DNA from: Collinsella sp. An268
GTDB taxonomy: Bacteria > Actinomycetota > Coriobacteriia > Coriobacteriales > Coriobacteriaceae
Direction of reading: 5' to 3'
DNA: 64,000 nucleotides
Assembly (NCBI RefSeq): GCF_002159765.1
Contig: NZ_NFJH01000001.1
Coordinates: 310,001-374,000, forward strand
Translations under genes and position numbers: made by a program
The notes under the pieces: model-generated
What the model was told of the DNA's origin: nothing
The model's input: the letters and a program-made list of their open reading frames with translations, nothing else
The model's database searches: none
Shown: positions 39,210 through 49,453 of the stretch, one piece after another
Numbering within the stretch: the first letter of the stretch is position 1
Layout: each line of letters opens with the position of its first letter

Positions 39210-39641
39210 CTATTCCATATATTGCGCCGGCGTAACACACGAAACGCCGCGCCCGCGCAAAAGGCGCGCAAAAACGCCGTCACCGGGCACGAGGACACCA
39301 GAGAAGGTGCCGTCGTAGATTTCATCCACGCCGCACGAAGGGCTGCGCGGCTGCAGAATCGCCATGTCGATGGGACCGCCCGAGAGGGCGCGCTCAAGCT
39401 CGCGCTTGGCGCCGGCGCGGAACTCCTCGTCCACACTCGCGCCAAACTCGTTCACCACGGCGCCTTCCAATATCTCCGACCGTGGACGCGGCGTGGGAAG
39501 CCCACCGGCGACCTCGGGGCAAACGGGCACCACCTCATGACCCTCCGCGCGCAGGCGCTCGATCAGGGCGAGGTTCTCGTTCGAACCGCCGTTGTACTTG
39601 CACCGCTCGCCCAAAAGGCAGACGCTCACCACCACACGCAT
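39210..39641 (-). CDS. DUF523 domain protein
   Basis: 143 aa with the family opening VVVSVCLLGERCKYNGGSN, VPVCPEVAGGLPTPR and the C-terminal LQPRSPSCGVDEIYDG. The conserved cysteines (SVCLLG, PVCPE, PSCG) suggest metal or cluster binding, but no activity is established for the family. It lies 11 bases after the NYN gene and upstream of the ileS T-box, so it is probably in the upstream operon. Confidence 0.85.
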   Translation of the reverse strand: MRVVVSVCLLGERCKYNGGSNENLALIERLRAEGHEVVPVCPEVAGGLPTPRPRSEILEGAVVNEFGASVDEEFRAGAKRELERALSGGPIDMAILQPRSPSCGVDEIYDGTFSGVLVPGDGVFARLLRGRGVSCVTPAQYME

Positions 39642-39652
39642 CGCGCTACCCC

Positions 39653-40519
39653 CTAGTTCTCCTGCTCGCGCAGGCGCAGATAGATCTGATGCTGACCAGA
39701 GCCACTCTCGGGCTCAGCGAACTCGTAAACCCCGAGCGACTTCAAGAACGGGCGCAGCTTCTTGAAGCCGTAGTTGCGCACATCGAAGTCGGGCAGGCGT
39801 TTGGCAAGCTCGTCCCCCACGCGCCCCAGCGCGACCCAGCCGTCGTCATCGGAGAACTTGTCGATGATGGCGTTGATGGTCTGGCGGATCTTTTTCATGT
39901 GGTTGCGCCGCGCCGCGCGACTCATCTCGGCAAAGTTCACGGCATCTCCCGCGGCCTCGCCGCCGTTACCCGCGCCAGCTGCGCGTGCTCCACCCGCATC
40001 ACCGGGATGACGACGGGCACGGCGCTCGGCGGTGCCTGAATCAGAGACCTCCGCGTCGTCCTCACCCTCGTCCGCACGGGAGGCATAGAGCAGGTCGAGA
40101 TACTTGAACTGGTTGCAGGCAGAGATGAAGGGCTCGGGGGTCTTCTGCTCCCCCATGCCGATAACCTGCATGCCGCTCTCACGCAGGCGCGCAACAAGGC
40201 GCGTGAAGTCGGAGTCAGAGCTCACGATGGCAAACCCGTCAACATTTCCCGAATAGAGGATGTCCATCGCGTCGATGATCATCGCCGAATCGGTAGCGTT
40301 TTTGCCCGCGGTGTAGCTGTACTGCTGCATGGGGATGATCGAGTTTTCGAGCAGGCAATCCTTCCACGAAGTGAGCCTCTGGCTCGTCCAGTCACCGTAG
40401 ATGCGCTTGTACGTGGCGACGCCGGAATTTGCCACCTCGTCGAGAATAATCTTGATGTATTTGGGCGCGATGTTATCCGCATCGATAAGAATCGCGAACC
40501 GAAGGTCATTATCAGACAC
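39653..40519 (-). CDS. NYN-domain RNase-like protein with C-terminal OST-HTH/LOTUS domain
   Basis: 288 aa from GTG 40519 (AAAGG at 8 bases). The N-terminal PIN-like NYN domain carries FAILIDADNIAPKYI, KNATDSAMIIDAMDIL and VSSDSDFTRLVARLRESG, giving the three conserved Asp positions of the active site. An acidic, Ala/Gly-rich linker (about 165-205) follows. A C-terminal OST-HTH/LOTUS winged helix (DGWVALGRVGDELAKRLPDF) ends the protein. RNA processing is the likely role, inferred from the domains. It lies after the large palindrome that separates it from ftsH. Confidence 0.85.
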   Translation of the reverse strand: MSDNDLRFAILIDADNIAPKYIKIILDEVANSGVATYKRIYGDWTSQRLTSWKDCLLENSIIPMQQYSYTAGKNATDSAMIIDAMDILYSGNVDGFAIVSSDSDFTRLVARLRESGMQVIGMGEQKTPEPFISACNQFKYLDLLYASRADEGEDDAEVSDSGTAERRARRHPGDAGGARAAGAGNGGEAAGDAVNFAEMSRAARRNHMKKIRQTINAIIDKFSDDDGWVALGRVGDELAKRLPDFDVRNYGFKKLRPFLKSLGVYEFAEPESGSGQHQIYLRLREQEN

Positions 40520-40622
40520 GTTTCCAGCCTTTCTGAAACACAGGATTACCCCCATGGTACCCTGCGCGCACAACCAGCACGTCAAGCCCACAGGAACTCT
40601 AGGCCAGAGCCTCAACCCAAGT

Positions 40623-40730
40623 GGCCGCCCCTCCCCGGCGCAACCGTCTGGCGCAGTTCCGCAGAAAGCCCCGCCGAAGCGGGGCTTTCGAGGACTGTCT
40701 GAGCACAGACGGTTGCGCCGGGGGGCGGCC
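40623..40730. repeat. 108-bp nested palindrome after ftsH
   Basis: Outer arms 40623-40650 and 40706-40730 match apart from a 3-base length difference; the core is GGCGCAACCGTCTG and its complement. Inside sits a perfect 10-bp stem at 40665-40688 that can serve as the ftsH terminator. The outer arms are longer than needed for that. Confidence 0.8.
40665..40688 (-). terminator. Probable ftsH terminator
   Basis: AAAGCCCCGC, CGAA loop, GCGGGGCTTT. Symmetric A/T flanks allow use from either strand. It is 61 bases beyond the ftsH stop. Confidence 0.7.
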
Positions 40731-40748
40731 AACCTACCGGTTGATCGC

Positions 40749-42662
<1,914 letters not shown>

Positions 42663-42775
42663 TGACATATCTCCCATCGGGTTGTTGCAATGCTTTGAGG
42701 ATACCCAAGTCTTCGCTCGATAAACCGAGCCAAGGCCCCTCCGCCGTTATCAAGAAGGGCGGTTTTCGGTTGCCC

Positions 42776-42804
42776 TTGAGTCGCACCCACACGGTTTGTA
42801 TGAT
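42776..42804 (+). promoter_or_regulatory. Promoter of the MATE gene
   Basis: TTGAGT (42776-42781), 17 bases, TATGAT (42799-42804). The transcript would carry a perfect CGGGACG/CGTCCCG hairpin before the ribosome-binding site. Confidence 0.8.
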
Positions 42805-42860
42805 GGTTCAGTTTGGGAGCATACGGGACGGGCGTCCCGGGAAGGCGGCAGGGGTAGCGC

Positions 42861-44276
42861 ATGGCACAGACGAGGCAACACAGGTCACAGCAGTCCCTCG
42901 ATGTTACTCGGGGCATCATCTGGCAACAGCTTCTGCTGCTCTGCGTCCCCATCTTCTTCAGCTCGTTCTTCCAGCAGGCGCACGCCCTCATTAACACGTT
43001 TATCTTAGGCCAGTTCGGCGGGAAGCTCGCCCTGGGAGGCGTACAGGCGACCGCCTCGCTCTTCGAGCTCGCCGTTGGCTTCTCGGTTGGCGTGGGCGCT
43101 GGATGCGCCGTCATCTCCGGCCAGTTCTTCGGCAGCCATGACGACGAGCGCCTCTCGCGCGCCATCCACACCGCCATGACCGTGGCGCTCGTGCTGGGAC
43201 TTACGCTCTCCGTCGCCGGCGTCATCTTCATCCCGCACGTGCTCGAGCTCATGGGGACACCGGCCGAGCTTATGGCCGAGGCCGTGCCCTACGCACGCTG
43301 CTACGCGGCGGGCATGGTCTTCTCGCTCGTGCTCAACATGGGTTCCGCACTCCTTCGCTCGGTCGGCGACACGCGCACCCCCGCCCTCATCATCGCGAGC
43401 GGCTGCGTCATCAACGCCGTCCTCGACTACATCCTCGTCGCCATACTCGGCCTCGAGGCTATGGGCTGCGGCATCGCGACCGCAACCACGCTCTTCATCA
43501 ACGCCGCGCTCATCTGCGCGCGCCTCATGCGCGCCCCCGGCGCCTGGCGCCTCATCCCCAGCCACCTCGGAATCGATAGGCGCATCTGCGCGAGCATGCT
43601 CGCAACGGGGCTTCCCTTGGGCATCCAGTCCTCGGTCTACTCGGTGTCGAACATCATCCTCCAGTCCACGGTCAACACCTTTGGAACCGACGCCGTGACC
43701 GGCTGGGGCCTCTCGAGCCGCCTCGATGCGATCGTATGGATGGTCACCGAGGCACTCGGTGTCTCCATGACGACGTTCGCCGCCCAGAACTTCGGCGCCC
43801 GCAACTACGAGCGCATGCGCCGCGGCTACCACACCTCGCTCGTAATCACCGTCGCCCTCGTGGGCGGCCTTTCAGCGCTCCTCGTCGCATTTGTGGGACC
43901 GCTCTCGCGCATCTTCATCGACGACCCCCACGTGACCGCCTACACGACCACGATGATCCACTTCATCGCACCGTTCTACCTGTTTTACTCGATCGTCGAC
44001 AACACCTCGGGCGCGATTCGTGGCTCGGGCGAGAGCTTTCGCCCAATGCTCCTCACCATCCTGGGTACCGTCGTCTTCCGCGTGATCTGGCTGCTTGCCG
44101 TCGTGCCACTCCACCACACCATCGAGACGATGCTGCTCGTCTACCCGGTGACCTGGATTCTCACGGCGGTCCTCTTTGTTGCCTACCACCACTGGGGGCA
44201 TTGGCTCCGCCATGCTGAGGCGCGCGCCGCCAAGCTCAAAGGCGAGTCCAGCGAACGCCGTATAGTGGAGATCTAG
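42861..44276 (+). CDS. MATE family efflux transporter
   Basis: A multidrug or metabolite exporter driven by an ion gradient. 471 aa with about 12 hydrophobic helices in two similar halves. The first starts VTRGIIWQQLLLLCVPIFFS; the second half starts after MRAPGAWRLIPSH. It has the MATE-typical ALLRSVGDTRTPA and GAIRGSGESFRP loops. AGGGG precedes ATG 42861. It is the only large plus-strand housekeeping-like gene outside the IS, divergent from ftsH. Substrates are not predictable. Confidence 0.92.
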   Translation: MAQTRQHRSQQSLDVTRGIIWQQLLLLCVPIFFSSFFQQAHALINTFILGQFGGKLALGGVQATASLFELAVGFSVGVGAGCAVISGQFFGSHDDERLSRAIHTAMTVALVLGLTLSVAGVIFIPHVLELMGTPAELMAEAVPYARCYAAGMVFSLVLNMGSALLRSVGDTRTPALIIASGCVINAVLDYILVAILGLEAMGCGIATATTLFINAALICARLMRAPGAWRLIPSHLGIDRRICASMLATGLPLGIQSSVYSVSNIILQSTVNTFGTDAVTGWGLSSRLDAIVWMVTEALGVSMTTFAAQNFGARNYERMRRGYHTSLVITVALVGGLSALLVAFVGPLSRIFIDDPHVTAYTTTMIHFIAPFYLFYSIVDNTSGAIRGSGESFRPMLLTILGTVVFRVIWLLAVVPLHHTIETMLLVYPVTWILTAVLFVAYHHWGHWLRHAEARAAKLKGESSERRIVEI

Positions 44277-44595
44277 AGCTGCGCGTAGTTTGTGGGTGTC
44301 TAACGCCGCGGTCCGCACGCGCTCCGCCGAATTTCGAGCATTCGACGAAGCGTCTAAGGGCCCACGTCGACGTTTTCTGCAAGATTTGAGGTAATGAACC
44401 CGGTTGATGAACCCGAAGCATAGCTTGTGGAAAGAACGCTGGTAAAACGCCTGCAATTATCGTGGTAGTGGACCCGCAGCCATCGAGAACGGATTTTGCG
44501 CATTTTGGGGTTCACTACCTCGATAATTGCAGGAAGCGACGGCACACACTCACTAGTGCGATAGTTGCCTGGAGTGGCTGCGCCAATGTCTACGG
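44277..44595. other. Non-coding gap with three related 24-26-bp repeats
   Basis: No gene seen. TGCAAGATTTGAGGTAATGA begins one copy at 44378-44401. A second (44450-44475) and an inverted third (44508-44533) match each other at 24 of 26 positions and share TGCAATTATCG. The pair can form a hairpin around a 32-base loop. No U-tract is present. It lies between the convergent MATE and SpoU genes, where terminators would be expected. Confidence 0.75.
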
Positions 44596-45486
44596 TTACG
44601 AGAACATGCCGGGACGGTAGTGGTAGCTGTTGCTCGCATGGGGACAGAGCTGCCAGAACGCCACGGCAGAGGCAGCGGCGACATTGAGCGAGTCGACCCC
44701 GTGCGCCATGGGAATGCGGACGGCGACGTCACAGCCGGAAACGGTGCGCGCGGTCAGGCCAGCGCCCTCGGTGCCCATGAAGATGGCGAGCCGGTCGATA
44801 TCGAGAAGCGCCGGATCATCGAGCGAACGCGAGTCGTCGGTGAGCGCCATGGCGGCGCACGTGAAACCGGAGCGGTGGAGAACATCGAGCCCGTCCGCCG
44901 GCCAGGTTCGCGCGGTCTTACCTATGCGGGTCCAGGGCACCTGAAAGACCGTCCCCATGCTCACGCGAACCGCACGGCGATACAGCGGGTCGCAGCACGT
45001 GGGGCTCACGAGGATGCCGTCGACGTTGAGCGCAGCGGCAGAACGGAAGATCGCGCCGACGTTGGTGTGGTCGACGATGCCTTCAAGGACGCACACACGC
45101 ACCGGGTGCTCACCTGCCGCCTTGCAGAGGCCCTCAAGAAACGTCGTCGGTTCAACGAGCGGCGGGCGGCGGAACGCGGCGAGCGCGCCGCGCGTGACGG
45201 TAAAGCCAGTCAGCTGCTCCATAAGCTCCATAGGGGCAACAAACACCGGAACGTCTTCTTCGATGGTAGCGAGCAGAGGCGCGAGCTGGTCCAGCCAGCG
45301 CTCGCCCATAAGAAAGCTCACCGGGGTGAGCCCGGCGTCGAGCGCGCGCTCGATCACCTTGGCGCTCTCGGCGATGAAGATGCCCTTCTCGGGCTCGAGG
45401 ACGCTTCTGAGCTCACGCTCGGTGAGGCGCGTGTAGGCGTCGAGCCGCGAGTCGGCGAGATCGTCGATGCGAAGGATGTCCGCCAT
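44596..45486 (-). CDS. SpoU/TrmH-type rRNA or tRNA 2'-O-methyltransferase
   Basis: 296 aa. A substrate-binding N-terminal domain (ERELRSVLEPEKGIFIAESAKVIERAL) is followed by the knotted SPOUT domain with the three motifs VDHTNVGAIFRSAAAL, FMGTEGAGL and PMAHGVDSLNVAAASAVA. The deep-trefoil-knot pattern is typical of 23S rRNA methyltransferases such as RlmB or TsnR. The precise target is unknown. ATG 45486 starts 1 base from the folA stop, forming a thyA-folA-spoU string. Confidence 0.9.
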   Translation of the reverse strand: MADILRIDDLADSRLDAYTRLTERELRSVLEPEKGIFIAESAKVIERALDAGLTPVSFLMGERWLDQLAPLLATIEEDVPVFVAPMELMEQLTGFTVTRGALAAFRRPPLVEPTTFLEGLCKAAGEHPVRVCVLEGIVDHTNVGAIFRSAAALNVDGILVSPTCCDPLYRRAVRVSMGTVFQVPWTRIGKTARTWPADGLDVLHRSGFTCAAMALTDDSRSLDDPALLDIDRLAIFMGTEGAGLTARTVSGCDVAVRIPMAHGVDSLNVAAASAVAFWQLCPHASNSYHYRPGMFS

Positions 45487-45487
45487 G

Positions 45488-46117
45488 CTAGAACACCGCG
45501 TCCACGATGCGCTCCACTACCTCTGCACCGAGGTCGATAGCAGCGTCGATGACCGCAGATGCGACCGTGTCCTCTTTGCGCTCCGCACGCTCGTAGGTCA
45601 CAAAATCGTAGGCGATGCCGGCATCGCCCTCCCCTTCCGCAATTGTATAGCCACCGTCGGTTGCGGCGACGCGCCAAGAGACGTCGTGATCGAGGTCGGG
45701 AAAATAGGCGTCCGCGGGGCGGATGCAGTGGTTCTTGGTCACGATCGCGCGCGAGCACAGCGGCAGCATCTGGCGGTACACCTCAGCCCCTCCGATGACC
45801 CACGCCTCCTCATCGGGCGCTAGAAGCGCAAGGGCTTCCTCGACCGAATGCGCGACCTCAACGCCGTCGCGCACAAAAGAGGCGTCGCGCGTGAGCACGA
45901 TGTTGCGGCGATCCTTGAGCGGGCGCGCACCCGGGAAGCTTTCGAGCGTCTTGCGACCCATGATGACCGTATGGCCCTTGGTGCAGCGCACGAAATGGCG
46001 CATGTCCGCACGGTTGGCGACGACCATGTCACCCGCGCGACCGATGCCCCAGTCATCGCACACCGCAACGATGGCATTGAGGTTATTCAGGGGCTTTGGC
46101 TCGTTCTTAGACGGCAA
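45488..46117 (-). CDS. folA: Dihydrofolate reductase
   Basis: Reduces dihydrofolate with NADPH, restoring the folate oxidised by ThyA. 209 aa. LNAIVAVCDDWGIGRAGDM, the NADPH motif VIMGRKTLESFP, and VIGGAEVYRQML. About 35 residues after the fold (ERAERKEDTVASAVIDAA and on) extend past the usual 160-170 aa; they look helical and amphipathic and their role is unknown. It overlaps thyA by 11 bases, the expected metabolic pair. Confidence 0.93.
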   Translation of the reverse strand: MPSKNEPKPLNNLNAIVAVCDDWGIGRAGDMVVANRADMRHFVRCTKGHTVIMGRKTLESFPGARPLKDRRNIVLTRDASFVRDGVEVAHSVEEALALLAPDEEAWVIGGAEVYRQMLPLCSRAIVTKNHCIRPADAYFPDLDHDVSWRVAATDGGYTIAEGEGDAGIAYDFVTYERAERKEDTVASAVIDAAIDLGAEVVERIVDAVF

Positions 46118-46955
46118 TGGGGATTCCTTTCACCTGAGGACCGGTCTCGTATCCCTCAACGATAACGTCGTCGGTCGTGAAGTCGTAGAAGTCGGTGACA
46201 TCCGGGTTGAGCGAGACCTTGGGGGCGGGATACTGCGGGCGCTCGATGAGCTCACGGATGATGGGCACGTGCCGGTCGTAGATGTGGGCGTCCACGATGA
46301 CGTGCAGAAGCTCGCCGGCAACCATGCCCGAGACCTGCGCCACCATCATGAGGAGAATCGCGTACTGGCAGACGTTCCAGTTGTTCGCTGCGAGGATGTC
46401 CTGGCTGCGCTGCATGAGGCACATGTTGAGGGTCGGCTTCTCGTCCCCTTCCGCATGCGTTACGTTGTAGGTCACGCTGTAGGCGCAAGGGTACAGGTGC
46501 ATCTCCGAGAGGTCGGCGAAGGTGTACATGTTGGTCATGATGCGGCGCGAGAACGGCGTGTGGGCAAGGTCAAAAAGCACGCGGTCCATCTGGTCGAAGT
46601 CGCCCTCGGGATAGTGGCTCTTCTGCGCGATCTGGTAGCCGTACGCCTTGCCGATAGAACCGGTCTCGTCGGCCCACTCATCCCAGATATGACTCTTGAG
46701 GTCATGGATGTTGTTGGACTTCTTCTGGTAGATCCAGAGAATCTCGTCCATGGCGGACTTAAGCGCCGTGCGGCGAAGCGTGAGCGCCGGGAACTCATCA
46801 CGCAGGTCGTAGCGCGCCGTCACACCGAAGTTCTTGATGGTGTAGGCGGGCGTTCCGTCCTCCCAATGGGGGCGGACCTTCTCACCTTCCGTGGTGGTGC
46901 CGTGGTCGAGGATGTCGCGGCACATCTTTACAAACTGAACGTCGGCCTTGCTCAT
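46107..46955 (-). CDS. thyA: Thymidylate synthase
   Basis: Converts dUMP to dTMP with methylene-tetrahydrofolate. 282 aa. The nucleophile is in MHLYPCAYSVTYNV, and MQRSQDILAANNWNV and VIVDAHIYDRHVP give the dUMP phosphate and folate contacts. The N-terminus carries RTALKSAMDEILWIYQKKSN. It is ThyA (not the flavin ThyX common in other Actinobacteria). It lies first in the thyA-folA-spoU unit, 36 bases after the unknown gene upstream. Confidence 0.96.
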   Translation of the reverse strand: MSKADVQFVKMCRDILDHGTTTEGEKVRPHWEDGTPAYTIKNFGVTARYDLRDEFPALTLRRTALKSAMDEILWIYQKKSNNIHDLKSHIWDEWADETGSIGKAYGYQIAQKSHYPEGDFDQMDRVLFDLAHTPFSRRIMTNMYTFADLSEMHLYPCAYSVTYNVTHAEGDEKPTLNMCLMQRSQDILAANNWNVCQYAILLMMVAQVSGMVAGELLHVIVDAHIYDRHVPIIRELIERPQYPAPKVSLNPDVTDFYDFTTDDVIVEGYETGPQVKGIPIAV

Positions 46956-46990
46956 GCCAAAACGCCTCCCTCTCTAGAAAACAACCGGTC

Positions 46991-47641
46991 TTAGCGTCCG
47001 GCAAGCGCGTCCCAACAAGCCTCGCGCACATCGCCCGCAACCTCGAAGCGCGGCAGCGGCTGCGCCACGGGCGCATGCTCGACCTCGTCCTTCTTACGGC
47101 GGCACAACCGCGAGAAGACCGATCCGTGCTTCTTGCACATCTCCATGAGTGCGGTGTCGCAGGCGACCGCGCAAAGGGCAAAGTGCTTGATAAGGTCAGC
47201 CTTCCACGCGGGCGGGATAGGCCGCGTGAGATACAGCCGGGTCGAGAGGCCCGAGTAGGTGCCGCTTGCACGCTTGGCGTCGTCGGGGCTGGCAAAGGAG
47301 GCGAGCCGCTTACCTGCAAGACCGGCGGTCCCGTCACCGGCGGCCGCAATGATGAGCTGGAAGGACCGTGCAAGCTCCTCGCGCCCATCGTCTGCGTCAC
47401 CCGCCGCGGCGCCCATGATGCCGAGCGCCGTCATAGCACAGGAGATGGCGCTCGCATAGGCACCCTCAACAAGGGCGATGTGCGCCTGGACAAGGCAAAC
47501 GTCGGGTGCGGGAACACCGGTGAGGTCGTCGTCCTCCGGCTCCTGCCAGCGGCCAACCAGGCCTGCAGCGCCCTCAACGTCACCGCCACGGAGAAGCTCC
47601 CAGGCCTCAGCCGCCCCATCGATGTCTCGGCCGCAATCCAT
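46991..47641 (-). CDS. Unknown protein, helical
   Basis: 216 aa and not recognised. Ala-rich, predicted helical with regular AEAWELL, QAHIALVEGAYASAISCAMTA and LARSFQLIIAAA stretches, resembling TPR-like repeats. The basic part KKHGSVFSRLCRRKKDE near the C-terminus may be an RNA or membrane contact. ATG 47641 is preferred since GAGGGG is 9 bases before it, rather than abutting ATG 47650. It sits between ffh and thyA on the same strand, so co-transcription with ffh is possible. Confidence 0.7.
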   Translation of the reverse strand: MDCGRDIDGAAEAWELLRGGDVEGAAGLVGRWQEPEDDDLTGVPAPDVCLVQAHIALVEGAYASAISCAMTALGIMGAAAGDADDGREELARSFQLIIAAAGDGTAGLAGKRLASFASPDDAKRASGTYSGLSTRLYLTRPIPPAWKADLIKHFALCAVACDTALMEMCKKHGSVFSRLCRRKKDEVEHAPVAQPLPRFEVAGDVREACWDALAGR

Positions 47642-47676
47642 GTCGACCATCCCCTCGCAACGTCAATCCCCGCGTA

Positions 47677-49161
47677 TTAGAACTTGCGACCCTTCATCTG
47701 CTGCTCCATGGCGCGCAGCATGTCCATGTCGGAGCCGCCGGCGCCCGCACCGCCAAAGGGGTTGCCGCCGCCCATGAGGTTGGCCATGTTGGGCATGCCC
47801 GCCATGCCGGGGACGCGCATCTTCTTGCCCTTCTTACCCTTCTTGCCCTTTTTGCCGCCCTGCATCTGCTGGGTCATGGCGCGCATCTTGCCCATCATCT
47901 TGTTCATCTCGCCCCACTGCTTCATGAGGTTGTTGACGTCGGTGGGCGTGGTGCCGGAACCGCGGGCGATGCGCGCGCGGCGCTGGCCGTTGATGCACTT
48001 GGGGTTCAGGCGCTCCTCGCGCGTCATGGACTGGATCATGGCCTCGTTCTTGTCGAGGATGGTCTCGTCGAGGTTGCCGCCCATCTGGTTGAGCGCACGC
48101 TGGCCGCCGGGGAGCATGCCGAGAATGCCCTTCATACCGCCCATCTTACGGACGGCGCGCATCTGCTCGAGCATGTCGTCCATCGTGAGGCCCTCGCGAA
48201 GCATGCGCTCGGCGGACTCCATCTGCTCGGCCGTGGCGGCTTCCTGGGCCTTCTCGATGATGCCGATGACATCGCCCATACCGAGGATGCGCTTGGCCAT
48301 GCGCTCAGGGTTGAAGACCTCGAGCGATTCGGGTTTCTCGCCCATCGACACGTACTTGATGGGCTTGCCCGTCACGGCGCGGACCGAGAGGGCGCCGCCG
48401 CCGCGGGCGTCGCCGTCGAGCTTGGAGATGATGACGCCGTCGAAGTCGGTGCGCTCGGCAAACGTCGAGACGACGTTCACGATGTCCTGACCGGTCATGG
48501 CATCCACGACCATGAGCACCTGATCGGGCTTGACTGCGCGCTTGATGTCGACGGCCTCCTGCATCATCTGCTCGTCGATCTGCAGGCGTCCGGCGGTGTC
48601 GACGATGACCACGTCGCGCAGCTTGTCGACGGCCTCGCGAATAGCGCCCTGGGCGATCTCGACCGGGTGCTCGCCGTCACCGCGGAAGACCGGCACCCCG
48701 ATCTCGCCGCCGAGCGTGGCGAGCTGGTCGGCCGCCGCGGGGCGATAGACGTCGCACGCCGCCAGAAGTGGGCTTCTCCCCTGCTTCTTGAGGAGGTAGG
48801 CAAGCTTCACAGCGGCGGTGGTCTTACCGGAGCCCTGCAAGCCCACGAGCATGATGACGTTGGGGATGCGGCTCGAGAGCACGAGCTTGCTCTCGGTGGA
48901 GCCCAAAAGCTCGATGAGCTCGTCGAGCACGATCTTGACGACGTTCTGGGCGGGCGTGAGCGACTCGAGCACCTCGGCGGTCATGCAGCGCTCACGGGTC
49001 TTGGCGACGAAGTCCTTCACGACCTTGAAGTTAACGTCCGCCTCGAGCAGCGCCATGCGGATATCGCGCATCGCGCTCGTGATGTCCGCCTCGGTGAGCT
49101 TGCCCTTGCCGCGGAGGCGGTCGAACGTGTCGTTCAGGCGGTCGGACAGAGAGTTAAACAT
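47677..49161 (-). CDS. ffh: Signal recognition particle protein Ffh
   Basis: SRP54 GTPase that binds signal sequences and 4.5S RNA. 494 aa. The N domain is FNSLSDRLNDTFDRLRGKGK. The G domain has GLQGSGKTTAAVKLA (about residue 107), VDTAGRLQIDEQMM and SKLDGDARGGGAL. The Met-rich M domain has GMLPGGQRALNQMGG, and a Lys/Gly run (KKGKKGKKGKK) and a Met-rich tail end it. It would normally stand next to ftsY-smc, but an accessory island separates them here. Confidence 0.97.
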   Translation of the reverse strand: MFNSLSDRLNDTFDRLRGKGKLTEADITSAMRDIRMALLEADVNFKVVKDFVAKTRERCMTAEVLESLTPAQNVVKIVLDELIELLGSTESKLVLSSRIPNVIMLVGLQGSGKTTAAVKLAYLLKKQGRSPLLAACDVYRPAAADQLATLGGEIGVPVFRGDGEHPVEIAQGAIREAVDKLRDVVIVDTAGRLQIDEQMMQEAVDIKRAVKPDQVLMVVDAMTGQDIVNVVSTFAERTDFDGVIISKLDGDARGGGALSVRAVTGKPIKYVSMGEKPESLEVFNPERMAKRILGMGDVIGIIEKAQEAATAEQMESAERMLREGLTMDDMLEQMRAVRKMGGMKGILGMLPGGQRALNQMGGNLDETILDKNEAMIQSMTREERLNPKCINGQRRARIARGSGTTPTDVNNLMKQWGEMNKMMGKMRAMTQQMQGGKKGKKGKKGKKMRVPGMAGMPNMANLMGGGNPFGGAGAGGSDMDMLRAMEQQMKGRKF

Positions 49162-49192
49162 GAGAGGCTCCTATCATGGCGCACTTCCAAGA

Positions 49193-49290
49193 GCGAGTGG
49201 TCGTATGGTACAACGCTCGGACTGTCCTCGAAGACCGTAGCGCAGCTACGGCCTCCTGCGGAGCTCGCAACGAACCATACGACCACTCGC
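49193..49290. repeat. 98-bp palindrome upstream of ffh
   Basis: Perfect 17-bp arms (GCGAGTGGTCGTATGGT at 49193-49209 and its complement at 49274-49290) enclose smaller stems, including CCGTAGC/GCTACGG. It marks the ffh side of the island. A promoter for ffh in the rest of the gap (49291-49453) is not clear; TATACT at about 49314 is a -10 candidate. Confidence 0.8.
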
Positions 49291-49334
49291 CCGTGCGGCT
49301 TGCATACTAGCTACAGTATAGAAGAACCTAAGGG

Positions 49335-49361
49335 TTGCCGCCCAGCGGAGCTGGACGGCAA
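49335..49361. terminator. Hairpin after the island operon
   Basis: TTGCCGCCCAGC with GCTGGACGGCAA (one mismatch, 3-base loop), about 93 bases past the NERD-helicase stop. No T-run follows, so termination is only likely. Confidence 0.5.
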
Positions 49362-49453
49362 ATCGGACAACCTGACAGACCGAATCAATCAGACTCTTAA
49401 CAGCAGGCTACAAGTTTTGCATTCATTCCCTTCGGCATTGGCTCTGAAGCCCC

